A stretch of 64,000 nt of DNA from Lysobacter sp. yr284 (GCF_900107375.1 NZ_FNPT01000003.1:124001-188000); one strand, 5' to 3'; positions 1-9,324 are shown, counted from the stretch's first letter. Notes: a model not told the origin generated them from the sequence alone. Program-made: numbers and translations.

Positions 1-227
1 TCGCGGACCGCCGCCGCATCGCCTGCCTGCAGGAGCTGCGCAAGCGGCGAGCGCGAAAACCAAACAACGCCGCACCCTTCATCGCCGCATTATCGAAAGC
101 ACGGCGGCTGCCCAGCGTTCATTCCCGCGCAAACGCCCGTGCGACATCGCGGCGTCCATTGCGTCGCGACGCAAGCAAACCGCACGAACCGCGAATGCAG
201 ACAGCGACGCCGCATCCGCACGCAACA

Positions 228-250
228 CCATCTCCATCTCCATCTCCATC
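228..250. repeat. CCATCT hexanucleotide microsatellite
   Basis: Almost four tandem copies of CCATCT lie just before the left-edge open frame closes. Such a tract can change length by replication slippage. No function is apparent. Confidence 0.7.
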
Positions 251-506
251 GCCAACGAGTCTCCGCTTCGTTGCGAATCGCTGAGAACCGTGCCCGCCTT
301 TCGCAACGCCGATTGCGAGCCAGCGAGGCCGCGCGGGCGAACGCACTGGCCGCGTCGATTTCTACGCAGATGACAATTGATCCGCGTCGCAAACAAGCTC
401 CGGACTCATCGCGCGCGACCGTGACGCAGTGCGCGCGCACGCTGTCATCTGTGTAACCACGCGATCGCGCGCAGACACAAAACCTTCGCATCGCTTACGA
501 AAACAC

Positions 507-526
507 GATTTAGATCGCGCTAAATC
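507..526. promoter_or_regulatory. Inverted repeat upstream of the PstS-like gene
   Basis: Perfect 7-bp arms (GATTTAG and CTAAATC) flank a 6-bp spacer in the AT-rich stretch about 190 bp before the start at 714. This looks like a dimeric regulator site, but it matches no operator I can name with confidence. An extended -10-like TGTAATAAAT follows near 550. Confidence 0.3.
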
Positions 527-713
527 CCAGCCGATTAGTAACTTGAAGCATGTAATAAATACTTACCCGCATGGTCGTTGCGCTTGCACACGCCGCGCCC
601 ATTCTGTCGCCGCGCCAACGCAGCCCGTTGAGGCAACGCGTCGGCGCCTTGCAACGAACAGATACGGATTGATCCGCGGGCATTCGGCCCGCACCCTCAA
701 AAGGAGACGTCTC

Positions 714-2057
714 GTGCATCGCAACAAGCTTCATGTCGGCCTGCTGGCCGCTACCGCTGTCCTGGTCTTCGCTGGTTCGGCCAACGCGGCCGATCTGTAC
801 GGCGGCGGCGCCACCTTCCCGGCCCCGGCTTATGTCGGCGACCTGTACAACGGCACCTCGCCGGTCGCCAAGCTGTCGCGCGATTCCGCCATCACCCTGC
901 CGGCCGTGACCTTCAGCGTCGCCGGCCTGGGCAACTCCACCGGCACCAAGGTTCCGGTGTTCAAGGACTTCCACACCCGCTACTCGGCCGATGCCGTCTC
1001 CTACTGCCAGACCGGCAGCGGCACCGGCAAGAAGATCCTCAACAACGACGGCATCTTCGCCAACGGCGCCTGCTCGCCGGCCGGCATCACCGGCTTCAGC
1101 TCGGTCTCGGGCCAGTCGGCTCCGGACTTCATCGGCACCGACGCGCCGATCGCCACCGCCGACTACAACACCTTCATCACCAACATGGCGTCCACCCGCA
1201 CCGCGATCGTGCAGATCCCGGTCCTGGCCGGCGCCATCGCCCTGCCGTTCAAGGACACCACCGGCGGCCTGACCTCGGTCGCGCTGAACACCGAGCAGGT
1301 CTGCCGCATCTTCGCCGGCGACATCAAGAACTGGAACGATTCGCGCCTGACCTCGCCGGTGGCCGGTTCGCACCCGATCACCATCGTCTACCGTTCGGAA
1401 GGCAGCGGCACCTCGTTCGCCTTCACCAGCTACCTGGCCGCGCAGTGCAACGGCAAGTTCGGCCTGGCCGCCGACTTCTTCAAGCCGAACCAGAGCTTCG
1501 CCACCGCCGCCGCTCTGGCGCTGCCGAACTACTCGGCCTCCTCGGCCCAGGCCGGCAACAACGGCGTGGTCTCCAAGGTCAAGTCCACCACCGACGCGTT
1601 CGGCTACGCCGACATCGCCGAAGTGCTGAGCCAGGGCGTGATGTACGCCTCGGTCAACGGCAACGACCCGGCCCTGTTCGGTTCGACCGGTGCGGTCAGC
1701 CTGGCTCCGGCCGCGCTGCTGTCGGGCAAGGTGCTCGACGGCGCCACCGTCGCCGACGTGCCGGCCAGCGTCGCCGCCCCGGCGCGCAACTGCACCCGCC
1801 TGGTCAACCCGACCGCCGTGATCTCGGGCGCTTACCCGATCGCCGCGGTGACCTACCTGGCCGCTTACAACGCCGGCAACGGCACCAAGGCCACCGCGCT
1901 CAAGAACCTGTTCAAGCAGTTCTACGCCCCGCTGCCCGTCGGCGGCGTCACCCCGCCGGATACGCGCGTCTCGCTGCCGACCGGCTATGCCTACATCGAC
2001 GGCAACGCGCTGTTCCGCAGCTCGGCGGTCGGTTCGATCAACAGCTGCATCAACTGA
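714..2057 (+). CDS. PstS-like periplasmic phosphate-binding protein
   Basis: This is a solute-binding protein of the PstS family, 447 aa, exported by a Sec signal peptide that ends in ANA at about residue 25. The mature protein opens with the family-typical DLYGGGATFPAPAY. Around residues 225-235 it has RSEGSGTSF, matching the phosphate-contacting RADGSGTSF loop of E. coli PstS, with Glu for the Asp. I chose GTG at 714 because AAGGAG sits 7 nt upstream (701-706) and the signal peptide begins at once; the open frame runs to 429 but upstream sequence does not look coded. It is longer than E. coli PstS (346 aa) and has no pstCAB beside it, so it is an orphan that may scavenge or sense phosphate rather than feed an adjacent transporter. 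The ligand itself is inferred. Confidence 0.85.
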   Translation: MHRNKLHVGLLAATAVLVFAGSANAADLYGGGATFPAPAYVGDLYNGTSPVAKLSRDSAITLPAVTFSVAGLGNSTGTKVPVFKDFHTRYSADAVSYCQTGSGTGKKILNNDGIFANGACSPAGITGFSSVSGQSAPDFIGTDAPIATADYNTFITNMASTRTAIVQIPVLAGAIALPFKDTTGGLTSVALNTEQVCRIFAGDIKNWNDSRLTSPVAGSHPITIVYRSEGSGTSFAFTSYLAAQCNGKFGLAADFFKPNQSFATAAALALPNYSASSAQAGNNGVVSKVKSTTDAFGYADIAEVLSQGVMYASVNGNDPALFGSTGAVSLAPAALLSGKVLDGATVADVPASVAAPARNCTRLVNPTAVISGAYPIAAVTYLAAYNAGNGTKATALKNLFKQFYAPLPVGGVTPPDTRVSLPTGYAYIDGNALFRSSAVGSINSCIN

Positions 2058-2176
2058 TCGCGGGCGTGGCGGCGGCATGGATTGCCGCCGCCGCGCATGG
2101 CGGCAGGTTCGAAAGAACGTTCTGAACAAACGCATCGATAAAGAAACGCTGCAAAAGCAACGCCGCAAAAAAGAAA

Positions 2177-2207
2177 AGCTCCCCGGTCGCATCGGGGAGC
2201 TTTTTTC
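2177..2207. terminator. Bidirectional rho-independent terminator
   Basis: A 9-bp stem, AGCTCCCCG pairing with CGGGGAGCT around a 7-nt loop, is followed by six T on the plus strand and preceded by an A-rich run that gives U's on the minus strand. It lies between the convergent genes ending at 2057 (+) and 2307 (-) and can stop transcription from both. Confidence 0.9.
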
Positions 2208-2306
2208 TTGCCCGTTCGCCTGGCGGCGCCTTGGGTCAGGCGTGAATCGGTCGTGCGTGGATCAATCCAGCGTGAATCGGGCGAGCGTGAATCGAGCGGA
2301 CTTGGA

Positions 2307-2792
2307 TCAGGTACCGCAGAAGCAGGTGGCGTTGGCGCCGACGCGCGCGCCGGCCGGGCTTTCGGCGTAGACCGAGCAGGCCGAGGCGTCGGCGGTGCCC
2401 TTGTTGGCCGGCGCCTGGGCCTTGGCGTTGCAGGTGCTGACGGTGACGCGCTTGCCGTTGCCGACCACGGTGGCGATGCAGTTCGACGAAACCTGCTCGC
2501 CGCTGCTGAGGTTGGCGGTGTTGTCGACGGCGACGACCGCGTCGCGGGTGGTGGCCAGCGCGGTGCCGAACACTTCGACCTTGGTCGAACCGGTCGGGCA
2601 GGCGAAGTCGGCGGTGCAGAACGCGCTGTCGCCGGCGGCGGCGCCGTCGACCGTGGCGTAGACCTGCACCACGCCCGGCAGCAGCTTGAGCGTCTTGCAC
2701 TGGCTGGCGGCGTCGGCGTGCGGGGCGGCGAGCAGGCCGAGGCCGAGCGCGGCGACGGCCGCGAACAGCTTGGCGCGGATTGCGTAGTCCAT
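2307..2792 (-). CDS. Small secreted cysteine-rich protein, unknown function
   Basis: 161 aa. A Sec signal peptide (MDYAIRAKLF..., cleavage near ADA/A) precedes a mature region of about 135 aa with eight cysteines. This even number suggests four disulfides in an extracellular or periplasmic fold. I recognise no domain. The ATG at 2792 has AAGGAG about 8 nt upstream, almost the same leader as the convergent PstS-like gene, and the longer open frame to 3071 is unsupported. The last residues, CFCGT, place two cysteines at the extreme C-terminus. It shares a terminator with the binding protein but no direct functional link is visible. Confidence 0.75.
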   Translation of the reverse strand: MDYAIRAKLFAAVAALGLGLLAAPHADAASQCKTLKLLPGVVQVYATVDGAAAGDSAFCTADFACPTGSTKVEVFGTALATTRDAVVAVDNTANLSSGEQVSSNCIATVVGNGKRVTVSTCNAKAQAPANKGTADASACSVYAESPAGARVGANATCFCGT

Positions 2793-3093
2793 GAGTTGTC
2801 TCCTTGAAGGTTGGATGGAACCGGCGCGGATGCGCGGCATCCGGGGACGCGGACGAGCACGCCGAGGCAGGGCGTACAGCAACGGCCGCATCGCGCGGCC
2901 GCGAGGAGAGTGCAGGTGAAAGACCAATGGCCGGATCGCGCCGGTGGGCGTCGGCCGGTAGTGCGCAGCGTCGTGGGCGTGCTTGTCCCCGCGCGCTAGG
3001 AGAACAAAACCACGTGTCGGCGCGGTTGCACGGGTGTGAACGCGCGCATGAATGCGCGTGTCGCCGCGCACGTGGCGCGGCGGCTGGCGAGTC

Positions 3094-3909
3094 TCAACTC
3101 TCGCTGCGCGCGAGCTTGCGTTCGCGCCGGTGCATCAGCACGCCGGCGACGCTGACGCCGATCGCCACCAGCACCACGATGATCGTGGTCAGCGCGTTGA
3201 TCTCGGGGGTGACGCCAAGCTTGACCTTGGAATAGACCAGCATCGGCAGCGTGGTCGAGCCGGGGCCGGAGGTGAAGCTGGCGATGACCAGGTCGTCCAG
3301 CGACAGGGTGAAGGCCAGCAGCCAGCCGGCCAGCAGCGCCGGCGCGATCAACGGCAGGGTGATGACGAAGAACACCCGCCACGGCTTCGCGCCCAGGTCC
3401 ATCGCCGCCTCTTCCAGGCTGGCGTCCATCGAGGTCATGCGCGAGCGCACCACCACGGTGACGTAGCACGCGGTCAGGGTGATGTGGGCCAGGGTGATCG
3501 TGGTCATGCCGCGCTCGGGCCAGCCGAACAACTGCTGCAGGCCGACGAACAGCAGCAGCGAGGACAGGCCGAGCATCACGTCGGGCATCACCATCGGCGC
3601 CGAGTTCATCAGGCTCAGGATGCCGCGCCCGGGGAACTTGCCGAAGCGCGACAGCGCCAGGCCGCTGGCGGTGCCCAGCGCGACCGCGGCGGTGGCCGAG
3701 ATCGCGGCGATGATCAGGCTGCGCTGCGCCGCTTCCAGGATCTGCTCGTTCTGCGCCAGCGCGGCGTACCACTTCAGCGAAAACCCGCCCCAGGTGGTGG
3801 CGCGGTCGGAGCCGCTGAAGGAATAGACGATCACCGAGACGATGGGCAGGTACAGGAAGGCGTAGCCCAGCGCCATCATCGTGTACAGCGCGAACGGCCG
3901 CCGCTTCAC
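3094..3909 (-). CDS. potI: Polyamine ABC transporter permease PotI
   Basis: 271 aa inner-membrane permease, the second channel subunit of a putrescine/spermidine importer. It has the permease EAA loop (EEAAMDLGAKPWRVF, about residues 175-190) that docks on the ATPase, and DDLVIASF after it, as in PotI/PotC. Length fits the family. Start is GTG at 3909, overlapping the stop of potH by four bases (GTGA), so translation is probably coupled. It is the last gene of potFGHI. Confidence 0.92.
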   Translation of the reverse strand: MKRRPFALYTMMALGYAFLYLPIVSVIVYSFSGSDRATTWGGFSLKWYAALAQNEQILEAAQRSLIIAAISATAAVALGTASGLALSRFGKFPGRGILSLMNSAPMVMPDVMLGLSSLLLFVGLQQLFGWPERGMTTITLAHITLTACYVTVVVRSRMTSMDASLEEAAMDLGAKPWRVFFVITLPLIAPALLAGWLLAFTLSLDDLVIASFTSGPGSTTLPMLVYSKVKLGVTPEINALTTIIVVLVAIGVSVAGVLMHRRERKLARSES

Positions 3910-4904
3910 GACTGCGCCTCGCGCGCGACGCGGCGGTTCTCGATGTATTCGAACAGCAGGGTCGGCAGCACGATCAGCAGCAGCATCGCCACCGCGATCG
4001 CCGCCGACAGCGGCCAGTCGCGGTTGGTGAAGAACTCGGTCCACAGCACCCGGCCGATGGTCAGCGCATCCGGGCCGCCGAGCACGTCGGGAATCACGAA
4101 CTCGCCGACCGCCGGAATGAACACCAGCAGGCTGCCGGCGAGGATGCCGGGGAACGACAGCGGCAGGGTCACCCGCCGGAACGCCTGCCACGGCTTCGCG
4201 CCGAGGTCGGCGGCGGCTTCGAGCAGGGTGAAGTCCAGGCGGATCAGGGTCGCCGCTAGCGGCAGGATCATGAAGGGCAGGTAGTTGTAGGTGATGCCGA
4301 TGTACACGGCGAGGTTGCTGTGCAGCACCGCCTGGCCGGGTTCGAGCAGGCCCAGGCCGACCAAGGTCTGGCTGAGCCAGCCGTTGGCGCGCAGCAGGCC
4401 GATCAGCGCGTAGGTGCGCAGCAGCGAGCTGGTCCAGAACGGCAGGATCACCAGCACCAGCAGCAACAACCGCCACAGCCGCGGCGCGCGCGCGATGCCG
4501 TAGGCGATCGGGTAGCCCAGCAGCAGGCAGCACAAGGTGGAGACGCCGGCGAACAGCAGCGACTTCAGGTACGCCGCCACGTACAGCGGGTCGGCCAGCA
4601 GCGCGGCGTAGTTGGCCGCGTGCAGGCGCAGGGTGGTGCCGCCGTTCTCGGCGGTCTCCAGCAGCGGCGTGTACGGCGGCACCTGGCCGAACACCGACTG
4701 GGCGAAGCTGATCTTCAGCACGATCAGGAACGGTACGCAGAAGAACAGCGCCAGCCACAGCATCGGGACCGCGGTGACGAGCAAGCGTCCGCGGCGGGTG
4801 CGGAATTCGTCGCCTACCGAGCGGAACCAACCGAAAAGGTTATAAACGACATCCGCCCAGAACCCCCAAATTCCCGAGCCTTGCCTGCGCTCCTGCACGC
4901 TCAC
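3906..4904 (-). CDS. potH: Polyamine ABC transporter permease PotH
   Basis: 332 aa inner-membrane permease, partner of PotI. A cytoplasmic N-terminal segment (about 40 aa) precedes the first membrane helix (LLVTAVPMLWLALFF). The EAA loop reads LEAAADLGAKPWQAF, matching the one in PotI as expected for a heterodimeric channel. Its start lies 52 bp after the ATPase gene and its stop overlaps the potI start. Substrate is inferred from the four-gene set. Confidence 0.92.
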   Translation of the reverse strand: MSVQERRQGSGIWGFWADVVYNLFGWFRSVGDEFRTRRGRLLVTAVPMLWLALFFCVPFLIVLKISFAQSVFGQVPPYTPLLETAENGGTTLRLHAANYAALLADPLYVAAYLKSLLFAGVSTLCCLLLGYPIAYGIARAPRLWRLLLLVLVILPFWTSSLLRTYALIGLLRANGWLSQTLVGLGLLEPGQAVLHSNLAVYIGITYNYLPFMILPLAATLIRLDFTLLEAAADLGAKPWQAFRRVTLPLSFPGILAGSLLVFIPAVGEFVIPDVLGGPDALTIGRVLWTEFFTNRDWPLSAAIAVAMLLLIVLPTLLFEYIENRRVAREAQS

Positions 4905-4956
4905 GACCGACCTCCCGCGACGACGGCCGCAAAACCCGAATGCGAAGATCCGCCGC

Positions 4957-6111
4957 TCACGACGTCAACACCACCGCGCTGGTCGCATCCCACGACAGCC
5001 ACAAGGTGTCGTCCCAGTCGTAATGCGGCTGCGAGCTGCGCGCCACGTGCGTCTCCTGCACCCGCAGCACCGCGCCGGCCTCGGTCTGCACGTGGTAGAT
5101 CGACACGTCGCCCAGATACGCGATGTCGCGGACCTTGCCCATCACCGCGTTGTCGAAGCCCTCGGGCCGGGTCTCGTGCACGTCGATCTTCTCCGGCCGC
5201 ACCGCGATGCCGACCGCGGTGCCTTCCGGCAGCGGATCGGGATGGCGCGCGAGCAGTTCGCCGCCGACCCCGTCGCACTGGATGCGCAGGTCGCCGTCGC
5301 CGTCCTGGCCGAGCACGCGGCCTTCGAGCAGGTTGATGCCGCCGATGAACTCGGCGACGAAGCGCGTGGACGGGTATTCGTACAGCACCGCCGGGGTGGA
5401 GACCTGGACGATGCGGCCGGCGTCCATGACCGCGATGCGCGAGGACATGGTCATCGCCTCTTCCTGGTCGTGGGTGACCATGATGAAGGTGGTGCCGACG
5501 CGTTCCTGGATGCTCACCAGTTCGAACTGGGTGTGCTCGCGCAGCTTCTTGTCCAGCGCGCCCAGCGGCTCGTCCAGCAGCAACAGCTTGGGCTGCTTGG
5601 CCAGCGCGCGCGCCAGCGCCACGCGCTGGCGCTGGCCGCCGGAGAGCTGGTCGGGCTTGCGGTTGCCGAGCTGCGGCATGCGCACCAGTTCCAGCATCTG
5701 CTGCACGCGGTCGCGGATCTCGCCGGCGCCGGGCTTGGCGCCGCCGCTGGAATGCTTGAGGCCGAAGGCGATGTTCTGCGCCACGCTCATGTGCGGGAAC
5801 AGCGCATAGCTTTGGAACATCATGTTGACCGGCCGCTGGTACGGCGGCAGGTCGGTGACGTCGATGCCGTCGATCAGCACCCGGCCGCGGTCGGGCGATT
5901 CGAACCCGGCCAGCACCCGCAGCAGGGTGCTCTTGCCCGAGCCCGAGCCGCCGAGCAGGGCGAAGAACTCGCCGCGGTAGACGTCCAGCGAGATGTCGTC
6001 GCAGGCGTAGACCTTGCCGAAGGTCTTGGTGACCCCTTCGATGCGCACGAACGGCTGCGCGGCGGGGTCGCGCCAGGGCTCCAGCGCGGGGCTGCGGACG
6101 GGGACGCTCAC
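4957..6111 (-). CDS. potG: Polyamine ABC transporter ATPase PotG
   Basis: 384 aa cytoplasmic ATPase that powers the importer. It shows Walker [10 protein letters not shown] near residue 55, the signature [15 protein letters not shown], Walker [13 protein letters not shown] and the H-loop [11 protein letters not shown]-terminal TOBE-type regulatory domain follows from about residue 280. The ending NIALRPEKI-like segment ([10 protein letters not shown]) is typical of PotA/PotG. Its start is 4 bp after the potF stop, so the two genes are one transcript. Confidence 0.95.
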   Translation of the reverse strand: MSVPVRSPALEPWRDPAAQPFVRIEGVTKTFGKVYACDDISLDVYRGEFFALLGGSGSGKSTLLRVLAGFESPDRGRVLIDGIDVTDLPPYQRPVNMMFQSYALFPHMSVAQNIAFGLKHSSGGAKPGAGEIRDRVQQMLELVRMPQLGNRKPDQLSGGQRQRVALARALAKQPKLLLLDEPLGALDKKLREHTQFELVSIQERVGTTFIMVTHDQEEAMTMSSRIAVMDAGRIVQVSTPAVLYEYPSTRFVAEFIGGINLLEGRVLGQDGDGDLRIQCDGVGGELLARHPDPLPEGTAVGIAVRPEKIDVHETRPEGFDNAVMGKVRDIAYLGDVSIYHVQTEAGAVLRVQETHVARSSQPHYDWDDTLWLSWDATSAVVLTS

Positions 6112-6115
6112 GCGC

Positions 6116-7267
6116 TCAGTGCCCGCTCTTGATGCTGGTCCACGCGCGCACGCGCTGGCGCTGCACGTCCTCGGGCAGCGAGCGCGGATCGACCAGCTTG
6201 GCGCGCACGGCTTCGGGCGGGTACACGCCCGGGTCCTGGGCGATGGCCGGATCGACCAGCGGCGCGGCGCCCTTGTTGGCGCTGGCGTAGGCGACGTGGT
6301 TGCTGATCGCCGCGGCCACCTTGGGATCGAGCAGGTAATCGATGAAGGCGTGGGCGTTGCCGATGTGCTTGCTGTCCTTGGGGATCGCGATCACGTCGAC
6401 CCAGCGGATCGCGCCTTCCTTCGGGATCGCGAAGCGCAGGTTCGGCGCCGGCTTGCCGGCCTTCTTGGCCGCGTCGAACGCGGCGGTGCTGGCCTGGGCG
6501 ATGTCGCCGGAATAGCCCATCACGATGCAGGCGTCGCCGTTGGCGAAGGCGTCCTTGTACTCGGCGTTGTTGAAGGTGCGCACATACGGGCGGATCGCCG
6601 CGTAGACCTTCTTGACCGCGTCGATCTCGTCGGCGGCGCCGGCGTTGGGATCGCGGCCGAGCCACAGCAGCGCCGCGCCGAAGGCTTCCTGGTCGTCGTC
6701 GAGCACGGTGATGCCGCACTTGCCGAGCTTGGCCGCGTTGGCCGGATCGAACAGCAGCGACCACGAATCCAGCGGCGCGTCCTCGCCCAGCGCCTGCTTG
6801 ATCTTGTCGACGTTGAGGCCCAGGCCGGTGGTGCCCCACATGTACGGCACCAGGTGCTCGTTGCCCGGATCGATCGAGGCCAGGTTCTGCAGCAGTTGCG
6901 GGTCCAGATGAGTCCAGTTCGGCAGCTTGCTCTTGTCGAGCTTGGCGTACATGCCGGCCTTGACCTGGCGCTGGGCGAACGGGCGCGCCGACGGGAACAC
7001 CGCGTCGTAGCCGGAGGCGCCGGCGCTGAGCTTGCTTTCCAGGGTTTCGTTGGCGTCGTAGACGTCGTAGTTGACCTTGACGCCGCTGGCCGCCTCGAAG
7101 TTCTTGACCGTGTCGTCGGCGACGTAGTCCGACCAGTTGTAGACGTTGAGCACCTTCTCCTCGGCGCCGGGCTTGGCGGCGGGGCCGTTGGCGTCGGCGG
7201 CGGGCTTGCCGCCGCAGGCGGCGAGCATGAGGACGGCGCAGGCGAGCGGGGCGAGGCGCAGGGTCAC
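6116..7267 (-). CDS. potF: Putrescine/spermidine-binding lipoprotein PotF
   Basis: 383 aa extracytoplasmic polyamine-binding protein. The signal peptide ends in a lipobox (LAAC), so it is predicted to be lipid-anchored, whereas E. coli PotF is soluble. Family hallmarks include VLNVYNWSDYV at the mature N-terminus, DVIAIPKDSKHIGNAHAFIDYLLDP and YASANKGA. It is first in potFGHI and so probably the most highly expressed. Putrescine versus spermidine preference cannot be read from the sequence. Confidence 0.93.
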   Translation of the reverse strand: MTLRLAPLACAVLMLAACGGKPAADANGPAAKPGAEEKVLNVYNWSDYVADDTVKNFEAASGVKVNYDVYDANETLESKLSAGASGYDAVFPSARPFAQRQVKAGMYAKLDKSKLPNWTHLDPQLLQNLASIDPGNEHLVPYMWGTTGLGLNVDKIKQALGEDAPLDSWSLLFDPANAAKLGKCGITVLDDDQEAFGAALLWLGRDPNAGAADEIDAVKKVYAAIRPYVRTFNNAEYKDAFANGDACIVMGYSGDIAQASTAAFDAAKKAGKPAPNLRFAIPKEGAIRWVDVIAIPKDSKHIGNAHAFIDYLLDPKVAAAISNHVAYASANKGAAPLVDPAIAQDPGVYPPEAVRAKLVDPRSLPEDVQRQRVRAWTSIKSGH

Positions 7268-7330
7268 GGGAATCTCCTGGGAAGACGGGCGGCCCGGCGC
7301 GGACGCAACGGCGGCGGGGCGTTGGCGGGG

Positions 7331-7359
7331 ATGTTCGGAAACGGGCCGCGCGGTGTCAA
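7331..7359 (-). promoter_or_regulatory. Candidate sigma-70 promoter of potFGHI
   Basis: On the minus strand a perfect TTGACA (complement of 7354-7359) is followed after exactly 17 bp by GAACAT (7331-7336), a weak -10. Transcription would begin near 7324, giving a leader of about 55 nt before potF. The perfect -35 with optimal spacing in GC-rich DNA is the main support. Confidence 0.45.
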
Positions 7360-7719
7360 CGGATTATGCGATTGCCCAGGTCTACGCCGCGTTCGCGCGG
7401 ACCTCGCCGGGTTGCGGCGAGGCGACGGCGGCGCGCAGGCGGACGGGAGACGGCGAACCCGGCGGCTCGGGGCCGGCCCGGTCGGGGCGGGTCTTGGGGC
7501 GGCGTCGGCCCGCACCGGCGCGGGGCGGTCGTCGCGGACGCGGCCACGGCCGACGCGCGCGCCGGCGCGACGTGCGGTATCGTCGCGCTCCGGTCCGCCG
7601 GCCCAGGCCGCCGCGGCCACCGGCCGGCCCCGCGCCGTCCGATCGTTTCGCCGCCGCTTCGAGCGCGGCGCCGCGTCCCGCCGGGACGTCGCGCCGCACG
7701 TTTTCCAGGGAGATTGCAG

Positions 7720-8490
7720 ATGTCCGACCGTCGCCAGCCAGCGCGCCTGCGCGCCCCGCAACTGTTGTTGGCCGCCGCCCTGGCCACGGCCGCGCCTTCG
7801 GCCTGGGCCGAGGAGAGCGGCGACAGCGAGCGCGACTGGAACGTCCGCGGCGGCGTCACCGCGATGAGCGATTACGTCTGGCGCGGCGTTTCCCAGACCC
7901 AGGAAGACCCGGCGCTGCAGGCCGAGATCAACCTGGAACACCGCAGCGGCTTCTACGCCGGCGCCTGGGTCTCGAGCATCGACTTCACCGCACCGGGCGA
8001 GGACAGCGACGGCGTCCACTACGAACTCGACGGCTACCTGGGCTGGTCGGGAGAACTGCGCCCGGGCCTGGAACTGGACGTGGTCCTGACCCGTGCCGCG
8101 TACCCGGGCGCCAAGCGCGGCTACGACTACGACTACACCGAGCTGGAAGGCACCCTGAGTTTCGCCGAGCACTACCACGTCGGCCTGGCCTATTCGCCGG
8201 ACATCTTCGGCCTCGGCGGCAAGGGTTATTACTGGAACGCGGGCGGCGAATGGCCGCTCGGCGAGAGCGGCTTCGGGCTCAAGGCGCAGGTCGGCTACTA
8301 CGACCTGCAGGACCCGTTGGGCGACAGCTACAACGATTATCTGCTGGCGCTGACGCGAGAGTTCGGGCCGCTGCATGCGGAGCTGCAGTACACCACCACC
8401 TCGAGCTACGGGCCGAAGATTTCGGAGGGGTTGGACGACAAGAAGCTGGCGGATGGCAAGGTGGCGGTGTTGGTGGGGTGGACGTTCTGA
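7720..8490 (+). CDS. TorF-family putative porin
   Basis: 256 aa outer-membrane protein. A signal peptide ends at AWA (about residue 30), and the mature N-terminus contains NVRGGVTAMSDYVWRGVSQ, the hallmark of the TorF/Gcw_chp putative porin family. The rest alternates in beta-strand fashion and ends in aromatic WTF, as outer-membrane barrels do. I chose ATG 7720 because the signal peptide starts there and AGGGAG lies just upstream; the frame is open much further up but reads as GC noise. Transported solute is unknown. It diverges from potF. Confidence 0.85.
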   Translation: MSDRRQPARLRAPQLLLAAALATAAPSAWAEESGDSERDWNVRGGVTAMSDYVWRGVSQTQEDPALQAEINLEHRSGFYAGAWVSSIDFTAPGEDSDGVHYELDGYLGWSGELRPGLELDVVLTRAAYPGAKRGYDYDYTELEGTLSFAEHYHVGLAYSPDIFGLGGKGYYWNAGGEWPLGESGFGLKAQVGYYDLQDPLGDSYNDYLLALTREFGPLHAELQYTTTSSYGPKISEGLDDKKLADGKVAVLVGWTF

Positions 8491-8597
8491 TTTCGTGTGG
8501 GGGTGTGCGGGCGGCGGGGCAGCCGCGACGACGCGGCTACGTTGCCACGCTCCTGAAACCGCGAATCCGTCCTCCTGAAACTGCGAATCCCGCTTGC

Positions 8598-8964
8598 CGT
8601 CATTCCGGCGAAAGCCGGAATCCATTTTGACTTTGCTGTTGCTCCTGCCTTTAGCGCAGCAACGAGTGACGACAAGCCACCATCCAAAGCTTCCGTCCGC
8701 AAGCGGCCGGGTCACTTTCTTTGTCCAAAGCCACAAAGAAAGTAACCAAAGAAAAGGCATTGCTGTTTCGAATCAAGAGCCACTAGGTCCAGCACCGGAC
8801 GCGGGGCCGCGCCATAAGGGGCATCCTGCCCCATGGCGCGCGTGCGCATCCATGCGCACGCCCTTCGGGGCTGCGAGACGTGTGCTTCGCGTGGGGTTGC
8901 GTCCGGGCGAACGGCAATGGCAACGGCAACGGCAAAATGGATTCCGGCTTTCGCCGGAATGACG
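8598..8964 (+). repeat. Structured intergenic element, copy A
   Basis: A 367-bp noncoding element bounded by inverted copies of a hairpin (ATTCCGGC-GAAA-GCCGGAAT at the left, its reverse at the right, each joined to CCATTTT/AAAATGG). The core at 8691-8917 recurs inverted at about 15184-15408 (roughly 95% alike by eye) and, more diverged, at 15670-15900. Four internal hairpins are visible: 8714-8743, 8808-8840, 8841-8860 and 8860-8871, the last with a UUCG loop. Compensatory differences between copies (see findings) indicate that structure is conserved. A GGCAAC-type tandem tract precedes the right end. Confidence 0.8.
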
Positions 8965-8986
8965 GCGGTGGCGTTGCGTTTCCGAC

Positions 8987-9214
8987 TGTAGGAGCGGCGC
9001 GAGCCGCGACCACGCCGACGCAACTACGACGAAACCCTCGCAATCGCCGCGATGGCGCGGTCGCGGCTCGCGCCGCTCCTACCGGGGCGTGCCGCGGCAG
9101 ACGCTGCTCTCGCGTGCGGTCGATCGAGGTCGATTCCGGCTTCGCCGCAGCGACGAAGGGTGAGGCGCGGTTGCACGGTCCGAAGCCCCTGTAGGAGCGG
9201 CGCAAGCCGCGACC
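8987..9214. repeat. 97-bp composite palindrome plus a third unit
   Basis: A 25-nt unit beginning TGTAGGAGCGGCGC at 8987 (+) is followed by its inverse at 9059 (-), exactly 72 nt downstream start to start. A further direct unit lies at 9190-9214. Each unit folds as a small hairpin, GCGGC/GCCGC with a GNRA-type loop. This is the common Xanthomonadaceae REP-like family. Confidence 0.85.
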
Positions 9215-9324
9215 AACCGCAGCGACGCAGCCCCGCCGTCGCCTCCCGAAGCCACTACGCGCCACGTTGCTCTGCCAACTGCAGGCCCGTCCCGCACATC
9301 CGTGAGCACCTCGCGCCCGCTGCC

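Larger units (their letters stand above)
1..713. other. Left-edge region without a supported gene
   Basis: I find no convincing gene here. One frame is open from the window edge to a TGA at 282-284 and could be the 3' end of a gene starting to the left, but its second half is Arg/Ser/Pro-rich, shows no domain and runs through a microsatellite. The AT-richer stretch at about 480-570 is unusual for this genome and probably holds the promoter of the binding-protein gene at 714. Confidence 0.4.

Noticed and set aside
139-456. 105-codon frame near the left edge
   Set aside because: Arg/Ala/Gln-rich, runs through the microsatellite, lacks a ribosome site.
441-458. CTGTCAT resembling half of a Pho box upstream of the PstS-like gene
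   Set aside because: The second half at the required 11-bp spacing does not match, and it is more than 250 bp from the start codon.
510-2192. 560-codon minus-strand frame
   Set aside because: Antisense shadow of the PstS-like gene, low-complexity Gly/Arg/Val.
8594-8962. Protein-like frame repeated at 14906-15658 (SGRVTFFVQSHKES...)
   Set aside because: The similarity follows from the DNA repeat. Changes between copies preserve stems rather than the frame, and copy C alters the peptide (VTFFWQRAKRK).
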